From contig NC_077222.1 of NCBI RefSeq assembly GCF_024763615.1, positions 96,753,417 through 96,817,416 of the forward strand: a stretch of DNA of 64,000 nucleotides. The letters run 5' to 3'. Positions 36,201 through 43,104 of the stretch are shown here, piece after piece. The notes under the pieces are model-generated. The model saw nothing but the letters and a program-made list of their open reading frames with translations, was not told where the DNA came from and did no database searches. The DNA is from Phlebotomus papatasi. Its lineage: Eukaryota; Arthropoda; Insecta; Diptera; Psychodidae. Every line of letters begins with the position of its first letter. The first letter of the stretch is position 1. Both the position numbers and the translations under genes were made by a program.

Positions 36201-37474
36201 CCGGATTAGAGAGCGGGCACTGTAAAACTTTTAGGTTAAAAAGGCAGCATGGGGAGAAGTGGGGCATCTTGGAACTGGGGTACTTTTGAGATAGGGCTTT
36301 TTCTCCTGATTTTTTTTTAAGAAATGAGCTTTATCATAATGTAATTTAGTTTAAACATTGGTTTGAATAGCTGAATTATATATCATGGTAAGGCCTAGTT
36401 TCATTTAAAAATATCAGAAAGAAGCCCTATATCAATGGTACCTCAATTCAAAGGTCTTCTTCTCTCAATTTGCAGGCCAAGAAAAGTATATTTTGTGTAA
36501 TAATATTAATTATCTAAATTCAAAAATAATATATTTATTAAAATAGAGAGAAGTTGGGACACTTTTGAAACCCTTGAGCTATTTTAAAAAACTCTTTTAT
36601 CAATTTTTTTTAATGGAACTGGGCATTGTTATGACATGATTTAGCTCGACGAACTAATTGTGAAAATAAATTAAATTGGGGGGAAGTGGGGCACATTTGA
36701 AATTGGGATTTTTCACCTATTTTTAAATAAAATTGAGCCTCGCCGTGACATAATTCAGCTCCACAAACATATTGAGAAGTTTATTACACGATAAGGCTCA
36801 ATTTTATTTAAAAATAGGTGAAAAATCCCAATTTAAAAGGTGACCCACTTTCAAAGGTACCTCACTTCCCCTATATACACTGAGAGAAATTCGAAGAAGT
36901 TAAAATAACATTCCGGAAATGTTAATTTTACCCTGCATTATTGATTCGAAATCGGTGTAAGTATTACCCTTTTTAGGTGTATTGCGGGTAAAAGTTACCC
37001 TTTTTCATGTTAATTTAACCCTTAAAAAGGTGTAAAATTAACATTAAAAAATGTTGATATATTTTTACACCTAAAAATGTTAAAGTTATGAGGAAAAATA
37101 GTTAATCGCACCCTCTTTTTTTCTCAGTGTACGTAAACTACCTCCTTCTCCCCTAATATATTTTTTCAATTTAGTCTTTAATGGTTGATATTGTTAAACT
37201 TCTTCCCCAGGGAACAAACTTCGATGCCCGGTATCCTTTTATGATAATGGGATTTATTCTGCTGTTTGGAGCTGTGGCAAGTCTCTTCCTCCCTGAAACA
37301 CTCTACGAAAAGCTACCGGAAACACTTCAAGAGGCCCAACAATTTGGTGCCAATCAATCCTTCTGGTTCCTCCCAAAAGCACCACCTAAAAACAAAAAAC
37401 CCACATACGAAGAGACTCCTTCGAAGGCTGATGGTACGACAGAGAAACTCAATCAACCTCAATTTGAACCCTAA
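14991..37474 (+). CDS. SLC22-like organic cation/carnitine transporter (MFS), seven exons
   Basis: Exons 14991-15223, 18904-19028, 25956-26118, 26805-26981, 31559-32148, 32231-32418 and 37211-37474 sum to 1740 nt, giving 579 aa plus TAA, and every splice phase agrees. The protein has the SLC22 plan: a short N-terminus, TM1 at about residues 29-50, a large extracellular loop (about 50-150) with Cys residues and four N-glycosylation sequons (NLT, NVT, NTT, NET), then twelve-TM MFS topology. Diagnostic motifs are GDTIGRR after TM2, ESPRWL at 287-292 before the central loop, GQKMGDIIGRR in the second half and PETL at 520-523. The hydrophilic tail is rich in Pro/Lys. By family it moves organic cations, carnitine or similar zwitterions across the plasma membrane; the substrate cannot be read from sequence. 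The start was chosen because CACAAATGG fits insect start context and the length is normal. Which insect paralogue it is remains open. Confidence 0.93.
15796..16003. mobile_element. Copy of the TAGGGGAAAGCGCG element, right end broken
   Basis: Starts TAGGGGAAAGCGCGGT and runs parallel to 16371-16590 (AATATAATATTATAATGG, GAAGCTTG). The right end is replaced by a local duplication. Confidence 0.55.
16371..16590. mobile_element. Copy of the TAGGGGAAAGCGCG element, uninterrupted
   Basis: Left AGGCAAAAGCACGGTACCTT and right AAGATAGCGCACATCCCCTA are inverted. This copy shows what 7039-7767 looked like before the nested insertion. Confidence 0.6.
16602..16798. mobile_element. GGCTTCAGACC-family TIR element (copy 2)
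   Basis: Left CGGCTTCAGACCTAAGG and right CCTTAGGTCTGAAGCCC are an almost perfect inverted pair, the best-preserved ends of this family in the window. Confidence 0.7.
17104..17440 (-). mobile_element. Degenerate copy of the TTAA-type 522-bp element
   Basis: Begins AACCCTTTAAGGACGA and matches the reverse complement of 12867-13388. It is interrupted at about 17255-17325 by AAAATCCCGAAAGTC-like short units. The distal end is too decayed to place. Confidence 0.55.
17873..18110. mobile_element. TAGGGTGAAAGGAACACC MITE, intact copy
   Basis: Left TIR TAGGGTGAAAGGAACACCT and right TIR AGGTGTTCCTTCGACCCTA are inverted. A 3' piece of another copy ends at 16241, and an interrupted copy is at 10462-10872. 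Confidence 0.8.
18904..19028 (+). CDS. Transporter exon 2
   Basis: Acceptor ATTCCAG; encodes the loop segment SSCKMYNVTGADV with two further sequons. The donor is taken as GTACGT at 19029 because only this choice keeps phase with exon 3 (split Ser codon, then CGHGYTYDK). GTATAT at 19033 and a strong-looking AGGTGAG at 19040-19046 would both break the frame. Confidence 0.88.
19039..20836. mobile_element. 1.8-kb TIR element next to the exon 2 donor
   Basis: Left end TAGGTGAGATTCTTAACA and right end GTTAAGAATCTCACCTA are inverted copies. The interior has no transposase frame. It is built of loosely repeated phrases such as ATCTCCGGTTCTA, CGATTTTGATGA and CCTGACCCGAGCTATAAGG, each about 150-250 bp apart, and a CCGG run at 19171-19199. 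The left end lies only 10 bp beyond the last base of exon 2. Class not determined. Confidence 0.75.
19171..19199. repeat. (CCGG)n microsatellite
   Basis: Seven consecutive CCGG/GGCC units in an otherwise AT-rich intron; self-complementary. Confidence 0.95.
22081..22473. mobile_element. Fold-back element, copy 1
   Basis: The two halves are nearly full-length inverted copies: GGACAGAATCACATT...AAACGGTGAGCAAAAAAA on the left, and the complement ending AATGTGATTCTGCCCTTA on the right. The outer TIR (AGAATCACATT) and a motif TACGCATTTTCATTGCAATT recur in both arms. Copy 2 is at 39461-39863. Confidence 0.85.
22674..22889. mobile_element. Fold-back element around TTTTAGCGCTTTTCTGTTCA
   Basis: Long inverted arms: left GTGCTACTTTAATAC...TTAGCGCTTTTCTGTTCACA, right TGTGAACAGAAAAGCGCTAA...ATTGAAGTAGCAC, with a loop of about 50 bp. 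Confidence 0.75.
23271..23452. mobile_element. TAGGGTAGGGTGGAGCAG MITE
   Basis: Left TAGGGTAGGGTGGAGCAGTT and right AACTACCGCACCCTCCCCTA are inverted. Confidence 0.6.
25345..25532. mobile_element. Fold-back MITE (GTGCCCATGCTTGATACC)
   Basis: Left GTGCCCATGCTTGATACCAT / GGAAGCTTCATAATGACT and right AGTCATTACGAAGCTTCC / ATGGTATCAAGC-type complement are inverted over about 55 bp, with a short spacer. Confidence 0.75.
25956..26118 (+). CDS. Transporter exon 3
   Basis: Acceptor TTTATAG; encodes CGHGYTYDKQWYERT, QDWVCDK, TM2 and GQLGD of the first MFS signature. Donor GTAAGC. Confidence 0.93.
26119..26804 (+). other. Transporter intron 3
   Basis: Less AT-rich than the others, but no element or second gene is recognised. 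Short frames on both strands overlap exon 3 and are shadows. Confidence 0.6.
26805..26981 (+). CDS. Transporter exon 4
   Basis: Acceptor TTTTATAG; completes GDTIGRR and encodes TM3 and TM4. Donor GTTAGT, two bases left over. Confidence 0.92.
   Translation, partial: NWTTNNLLHKCHTHYFWPNAVHFHLIVLRYVLNSFSFGQLCSKFCLPVTSNYRHGDVQ
28137..28335. mobile_element. GGCTTCAGACC-family TIR element (copy 3)
   Basis: Left GGTCTTCAGACTAGAGGCTTA and right GCCTTAGGTATGAAGCCC; interior matches 16602-16798 (GATTGATAAGAAATTAGAG). Confidence 0.6.
28876..28957. mobile_element. 82-bp Stowaway-like MITE
   Basis: Left CTCCCTTCGTCCCGAAAAAA and right TTTTTTGGGAGAGAGGGAA, flanked by TA on both sides. The end sequence resembles the Stowaway consensus CTCCCTCCGTCCCAAAAA known from Tc1/mariner-type MITEs of plants. 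Confidence 0.75.
29896..30634 (+). mobile_element. TTAA-type (piggyBac-like) MITE, copy 2, carrying a nested element
   Basis: Flanked by TTAA (29892-29895, 30635-30638); the sequence after 30126 follows 12867-13388 closely. The left TIR CCCTTTAAGGACGA is split at its internal TTAA by the element at 29904-30125. Confidence 0.85.
29904..30125. mobile_element. TTAA-flanked fold-back MITE, copy 1 (nested)
   Basis: TIRs CTCTTTCGCGTCTTTAGGGT / CCCTAAAGACGCGAAAGAG continue as a hairpin through ATTAATTGAAATCTA. TTAA on each side (29900-29903, 30126-30129). Copy 2, in reverse orientation, is at 52709-52927. Removing it with one TTAA restores the outer element. Confidence 0.9.
30748..30971. mobile_element. 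Fold-back element (ACACTTACGACTTAAGCCGAGAG family), copy 1
   Basis: Left GGACATACCTGCGACTTATG...GAGACGGCTTAACGTAATTA, right TAATTACGTTAAACCGTC...CTAAGTGTGTCTAGGG, with an inner palindrome around GGCTTAAGC. A second copy is at 53663-53787. Confidence 0.65.
31559..32148 (+). CDS. Transporter exon 5 (largest)
   Basis: Acceptor TTTGCAG; encodes TM5-TM6, ESPRWL, the central cytoplasmic loop, TM7-TM9 and the second signature GQKMGDIIGRR. It ends GTGAAAA before GTAATA, leaving one base. Confidence 0.95.
32231..32418 (+). CDS. Transporter exon 6
   Basis: Follows an 82-bp intron with acceptor CCCACAG. Encodes TM10-TM11 and METYPTCLRQTG, the conserved SLC22 stretch. Donor GTGAGT in phase 0. Confidence 0.95.
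32914..33344. mobile_element. TAGGGTAAGTGTGCCAAATT MITE
   Basis: Left TAGGGTAAGTGTGCCAAATT (then CCGGC) and right AATTTGGCACACTTACCCTA are inverted over about 25 bp. Interior noncoding. Confidence 0.8.
33650..33990. mobile_element. pogo/Tigger-like MITE (CAGTAGACTCTC)
   Basis: TIRs CAGTAGACTCTCTCAAATTC / GAATTTGCGAGAGTCTACTG with TA on both sides. No transposase frame. Confidence 0.85.
34531..34843. mobile_element. CACACAGAAAAAT MITE, copy 1
   Basis: Perfect TIRs CACACAGAAAAAT / ATTTTTCTGTGTG with TA on both sides. Interior shared with 35114-35434. Confidence 0.85.
35114..35434. mobile_element. CACACAGAAAAAT MITE, copy 2
   Basis: Same interior and orientation as 34531-34843, about 270 bp downstream. 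The right TIR is intact; the left tip has diverged (TCTAGAAAAATGG). Confidence 0.8.
35894..36222. mobile_element. Tigger-like MITE (CAGTGCCCGCTTCGTAATCC)
   Basis: TIRs CAGTGCCCGCTTCGTAATCC / GGATTAGAGAGCGGGCACTG with TA on both sides. A direct internal repeat of GTCCGCTTCGTAATCCGGAT follows the left TIR. Confidence 0.85.
36236..36470. mobile_element. GGGGAGAAGTGGGGCA-type element
   Basis: Left GGGGAGAAGTGGGGCATCTT, right GGTACCTCAATTC...TTCTTCTCTC; same phrases as 36678-36874. A further partial copy lies at about 36540-36660. Confidence 0.5.
36678..36874. mobile_element. GGGGAAGTGGGGCACATTTG fold-back MITE
   Basis: Left GGGGGAAGTGGGGCACATTT and right GGTACCTCACTTCCCCTA are inverted; inner arms with GGGATTTTTCACCTATTTTT and its complement are perfect over 30 bp. 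Its right tip almost touches the next MITE. Confidence 0.8.
36878..37129. mobile_element. CACTGAG-type MITE, copy 3
   Basis: TIRs CACTGAGAGAAATTCGA / TTTTTTTCTCAGTG with TA on both sides. It ends 81 bp before the acceptor of transporter exon 7. Confidence 0.85.
37211..37474 (+). CDS. Transporter exon 7 (terminal)
   Basis: Acceptor TTCCCCAG; encodes GTNFDARYPF, TM12, FLPETL and a polar C-terminal tail, ending in TAA. An open frame continues 5' of the acceptor, but starting at 37211 restores the family junction YIVYL-GTNFD. Confidence 0.93.
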   Translation, partial: GTNFDARYPFMIMGFILLFGAVASLFLPETLYEKLPETLQEAQQFGANQSFWFLPKAPPKNKKPTYEETPSKADGTTEKLNQPQFEP

Positions 37475-37551
37475 AAAAATTGTATTAGTCTTGCATAATT
37501 TAGCTCGAAATTTTTTAGATTTTATTTCCCATTCATTTTTTTTTAATTTTC

Positions 37552-37557
37552 AATAAA
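37552..37557 (+). promoter_or_regulatory. Poly(A) signal AATAAA of the transporter
   Basis: Canonical AATAAA 78 bp after the stop codon, followed within 30-90 bp by T-rich sequence, a normal position for 3'-end formation. Confidence 0.65.
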
Positions 37558-40500
37558 ACACTGAAAAAATCAGATCAGTCGAGTTTTCTTTTCTATAATT
37601 CTTTTATTTTTGCTGTCATCTGCATTTTTTTTTACTAGAATATTTTTAAAATTGCTATTCGAAAGAATATCATTAAGTGGTCTGTACAATAAAATATTTT
37701 CTGTTAATGCTCCATCTTTTTTTTTTTAGGTTTAACTTTATATCCATTGAACTTTTTCATCCTCGATTCATCTGTTCATGCCTCCCGCTCAAATTCACTT
37801 TCAATATAATTTTATTATAAATGACTACTTTCATTTTTTTTCATTTTATTTTCACCTAATAATTTGAAATATTAGAATATTACAGCTATAACATATTAAA
37901 TTTTTCTTTATATACATTTTTGGTTGCATTTTTCACGTGTGAGTGTGAATTAAAATTTTGGCGACATTTTATAATTAGTACAATAGCGATAGATTTTTGT
38001 TTTATTTCAATAAATAAATGCAATAACAGTATAAAAAATGATATATAAAGTATAAATTACATTACTTATGCTGTCAAATAGTCTTTCTTTTCAAAATCTT
38101 CACATTGTAGATAAAGTGTACAAAACTAACACTATACATTTCATTAACAGTTACTGCAGCAATTTTATTAGATTTTCTTTTTATTTAAAAGATTAAAAGT
38201 ATTGAAATAATAAGTTCTAGCTAAATAGGCATAAGATGAAAAAATACATAAAATGTCTTGTAAAAAAGTTTTTTTTTTTGCAAAATTATTGTTGCTTTCA
38301 TTGAATTGATATATTTTTCATTGTTATGTTTATGCATTTATCTATATTCTTTTTCTTTCATCTTAATTTTCGACCACAGATATGATAAATTCTTCTTAAC
38401 TCTACATATACGATTCGTTTTTTCTTCTTCTTCATTTATATAGTTATTTCCCTTTTCGTCTCACATTTAAATAGATTGATTTTAGAGATGAAAAATGTTT
38501 AAAAATTATATTAGAAATCTTTGCACATCCTATCCATAACCTCAAAAATGTTGTTTTTTTATAATTTTGTTTTTTTTTTGTGGTTAGAGGACTTCCTTTA
38601 AGATTTCCATTTCTCTTCTCATTCTTCAAATTTTTATTTACAAATTGTCCTAGTTATCGTACTATGTATTGCTTTCAAAGTTTGTTAAGTTTACGGAAAT
38701 TGTGAATAAATAATTTTTAAACTTTTTTTTTAAGTTGGAATAAAAGGAAGAAAACACGTCCATACAATGTTTGTCGGATTGGCCTCAACTGTTCAATTTC
38801 ATCAAATAAAATTTAACCTTTAAAATTTCAAGGGCTGCATTAAAATAAGGGGTTGCGTCGACAGATAACCTCAAAGTAACATAACCTGTTGAGTTGATAT
38901 TTTTCAAGTACCACTATTTTAAGTAATTAATGCAAATTAACATTCAATTGGGGATGTAAAGAATCCTTCCCAATTCTTCATTTATGTGCTTGAAACTTAA
39001 AACAGTGTTAAATTAAGATTATCCATTGAAGAACAAAGTTTTCAATCTAATCAATAATAATAAAAAACGATAAAATGTTTATTTTCCTCATTTTTTTTTT
39101 AAATCTCAATAGGTTGAAAGACTTTCCGGAATTGACGAAAGGATTAAGTAGTAGAGTGAGGTTAAGATGTAAGTGACCCAGGGTAGGGATTCTGTACTTG
39201 AAGTGATCGGTTCACTTATATTTTAAATTGATCATTTGTGGAACTTTGTTAAAAAAATTAAAAATATTTATTTTTAACACATTTATTACCGAGTTACTTT
39301 AACAATTTTTTGATTCAATAATACATCAACCTATTTTTTACCAACGTGAATCATTCACTTTCCCAACACAGATACACACAGAATGATATCCTGTGTGACT
39401 GAAACTCCAAGAATTATCCAGATAATTTAATTTGTAATTTCAGAATAATGAAACCGAATAAGGGCAGAACCACATTAACAATAAAATGATCACCGTATTT
39501 CGTTAATTTACGCATTTTCATTGCAATTCTTATGCAAATTTTCTATTACCGTACTATCTCATCTCATATTCGGTGGCCCTAGGTGAAAATATAAGAAAAT
39601 TGAGGAAATAAAACTAAAATTCGATAAACGGTGAGCAAAAAAAAACAGTAAGAGAAATAATTCGTACAGTTTTTTGCTCACCGTTTATCGAATTTTAGTT
39701 TTATTTCTTCAATTTTCATATTGTTTTCACCTAGGACCACCGAGTATGAGATAAGGTAGTACGGTAATGGAAAATTTGCGTAAGAATTGCAATGAAAATG
39801 AGTAAAATAACGAAATACAGTGAGGCTATGGCGAGCATTTTATTGTCAATGTGATTCTGCTCTAAATCGATAAAGTTAAGTTAGACAACATTTTGTACAT
39901 CTCTGCCATTTCACGAAAAAATATGGAAAAATTAGAACGATAATTCTTTCATTTGTTACTGTTTAAGGTAAGTCTTAAATTTCTTTAAATAAAAAAAAAT
40001 ATATATTTGAAAGTCAATTAAAATTTTACAAAAGAAAACTTTGAGGTTTTTTCCTTTCAAAAGTTGAATTTAGAATAGATTTTTGAAGGTTATGTGCTGC
40101 ATAACCCTACAATGCTTTTTAGGACAAAAGAGAATCGGCCTAATGGAGTATTTCCGATAGATTTTGGTATCCAAATAATGCCCTTCATGGTTAAGTTTTA
40201 TTGTGAGGTTAATTGGTAACCTAACCTTATTTAAGGGGAAGGTGGGATTCCTTTGAGCAGGGCTTACATTGAATATACTATTTCTTCAGCATATATTTTT
40301 AAAAGAAGCTGGGCCTAGCCATTATTTAATTTAGATAGACAATTGTTTTGTGTATCTAAAAGAGATGGCAAAGCGTCCCAGCTCTGCGGAATGCTCGAAC
40401 TCACGAGATAGAGCTATCCATGAGTTATCTTTTTGCATATTTTTTGGGTGCATATCGGTTAATCACCGATTAAAGGATTAAATTCATTCACATATAGGAA

Positions 40501-42572
40501 ATAAAAATTCCGAATTAGAAATTTTTTGCTAAGAAGTGTGCATTTTAGAATGCTCTTATCAATAAAAATCGCTCAAGAGTCCTTGATCTACTTGAGCAAT
40601 TCATTACCGATTGGGAATAACATAGCGGGATTCAAAATTTCAAGACTTTTCCGGAAAATCATAATTCAACCAAATCTGTTGAAAAATTTTGTCCTCTGTG
40701 ATGGACTTTTGATCTTCAATATTTCAAAATGGCGATTTTTCCGGTCTTAAGTATGTTTGGGCGAAACATTCATCCGGACTACCTCCGAAACATATTCGAA
40801 AATCATTGAAAAAGCTTGGACTAAACATGGTTTCGGAGGGCATGAATGGAGGTGAGGGGAAAAAATTAAAAAAAGACCGGATGAGATAATGTGCACATAT
40901 GGGGGCGGTCATCGAAGACCGGAAGTTGATATCACTTATCGTTTGACCTCTAGCTCGAGGACAAACTTAAGATCAAGTAAAATTTAATTTCCGAAAAAAT
41001 GAGTCAGTTTAACGATACTTAACCGATTCATTATCAATGAAGACTGATGCAGCCGGATCTGAATTTTAATACCTTTCCAAAATATCAAAATTTAACGAAA
41101 CCGTTTAAAAAATTACTTCTCCAAAGTGATTGATCTTTGATCATTAATAATGCAATTTGAAGATTTTTCTGGTCAAATTTACGCCGAGACGATATCTAAA
41201 ACATATCCTAAAATATAAGAAATCCATAGTGCTGCTTTCTTAATAAACCAAAAAAGATGGTTCTGGAGAAAATGAAGTAGGGTTAGGGGAAAAAGATGTT
41301 AGGGGTTAATTTTTTTTTATTGGGGGTCACTAAAGAGCGGAAATTGATAACTTTAACCGTTTAAGCTCCAAAGCGTTGGTAAGTTGGAAAAGCAGATTAT
41401 ATAACTGCTCTCTCTTCGTGTTCGAGCATTAACTACTTTACTTTACAAGAGTTTTCAATGTAGCCCCAGTTCAATATAGCCCCACCTCCTCTAACCTTAA
41501 AGTTTTATTGAAAGAAAATTGCTGTGATTTTAATGAGCATAATCGTGTCGTTTTATTACTGTCAAAAGCTTAAACTTAGTAGGTTTCTATAAATTTAACA
41601 GATTTTTGTTCTAAATGAAATTATCTTCAGCATAACCTCACATAACCTCACGTCGCAATTTCTTAGGTTAGAAAACCACATGTCCAATTGGTTTTCTGTT
41701 CTAAAATGATGTTTTTGTGGAATGGCGCTTGGAAAAAAGAAGTGTTGCGCAGGAGGTCTTGTTTCTAAAATGGTCGTAAAAGGTTGCATAATTAAATAAG
41801 AATTTATTTGAAATATTTGCCAATCCAACAAAGTCGATCGTAAAATGAGAATATTTAATTCAAGTCATAACTTTTGGATGGATGAAATTGTGGGTTCTTT
41901 TTTTATATGGCAGTGTTCGTTAAAACAATGTTAAATGTCGTTATTTGCGATATCGACAAATAACGTTTTATATCTTCTTAAGTACTTGCAATTCTTAGTT
42001 TGATTTATATTTTATTGTTTCAAGTTTTGTTTATTTTTTTTTGTGTGCATAAAAAGGTTATTTTTTTCACACAAGTGGTACTAGTCAAGGAGTTGCAAAT
42101 GAATATTCAAAGAGTGTTCTTCTTTCATGACACGTTTCACCTGTTCTTTTTATGTGCAAATTTAGTTCCCTTCCGTTCCTTCCTTTTTTTATGCCATTGC
42201 TCGCATTTAGAATGGTGCAATTGAACAGAATGTAGAGCAATTTTTTATGCTGTTTCTTCTTTAGCTAATTTTGCTTCTTTTTTCAATTTTAGCCAATGAA
42301 CGAGATCTCCATATAACACTCTCGATTTTTCAGGAGAATCTCTCGAAGAAAGTATATGTGGATAATTGCCCAGGAATTGCTGCAATATTATTACTAATTC
42401 GCGTGCCATTTGCATTTTGTTGCCACTATTTGCATAATTTCAACCGATTCACTAGCACAGTGCGATAATCTTGAAACTTTTCTATGATTCTCCAAGCTCA
42501 AGAGGCACTCGGGCAAAATTCATTGGGGGAGATTGTTCAAAGTAACGCCAAAGCTCTAAACTGTATCGTGCA
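37558..42572. other. Convergent intergenic region
   Basis: Lies between the 3' ends of the transporter (+) and the SH3-SAM gene (-). Very AT-rich up to about 39400, then the fold-back element at 39461-39863 and AACCGGTT-family fragments at about 40370-40660. The remainder shows no gene; frames at 41595-42468 have no motifs. Confidence 0.55.
39461..39863. mobile_element. Fold-back element, copy 2
   Basis: Arms start AGGGCAGAACCACATT and end AATGTGATTCTGCTCT. Same interior as 22081-22473, including the ATAAACGGTGAGCAAAAAA hinge. Confidence 0.85.
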
Positions 42573-42578
42573 TTTATT
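42573..42578 (-). promoter_or_regulatory. Possible poly(A) signal of the SH3-SAM gene
   Basis: AATAAA on the minus strand 62 bp after the stop. The close distance would mean a very short 3' UTR; other AATAAA copies exist farther out in the 42000-42300 region. Confidence 0.35.
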
Positions 42579-42640
42579 GTTGCATGGCATGTCTAACTGC
42601 GAAGGGAAGAAACTTACTTGGACAACTTTTGCAATATATT

Positions 42641-43104
42641 TCACGTGATGTTTTTCATTGGACCCGAAGACAGCGAACTACTGCTGACTCCAGAATCGCT
42701 GGATTTCTCACTAAGGGCTCCACCACCTCGAGAACAAATACCCTCATCGGGAGTACTTCCTGCACTGCCTCCTAAGAGACCCTTCTTGCCCATCCGCTGC
42801 ATTCCCTTGGGTGGACCCTTCTCATGGCACTTTTCTTCCTTGAGACGCCTAGCGTTCTCCACACGCTTCATAATCTCATTTGAGCATTGCGTTACGACGT
42901 CATCTAAACTGTGAGCATCATCCACAGGCATTATTTGGGTCGCTGATCCAGCAGGGACCGGGGAACCTTCATAGCAACCGGAATCTCGAGGGAAGTGACG
43001 CCGACCAAAAGGTGATGATGGATGCTTGAGGGAAGCAATGTGATTACGACGTAGGGCTTCATCATTCTCAGAACTAGAACCAGCAACATCACCATCGGAA
43101 TTTG
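42641..43104 (-). CDS. SH3-SAM gene terminal exon
   Basis: Acceptor TTCTTTTCAG; encodes NSDGDVAGSSSENDEALRR, a helical stretch IMKRVENARRLKEEK and a Ser-rich end with TGA at 42641-42643. Confidence 0.9.

Larger units (their letters stand above)
32419..37210 (+). other. Transporter intron 6 (4.8 kb)
   Basis: Nearly every part is a TIR element: 32914-33344, 33650-33990, 34531-34843, 35114-35434, 35894-36222, 36236-36470, 36678-36874, 36878-37129. No other gene. Confidence 0.7.

Noticed and set aside
37181..37210. Start of transporter exon 7 at the ATG of 37181
   Set aside because: The acceptor at 37209-37210 restores the family junction and phase; upstream codons would insert unrelated residues.
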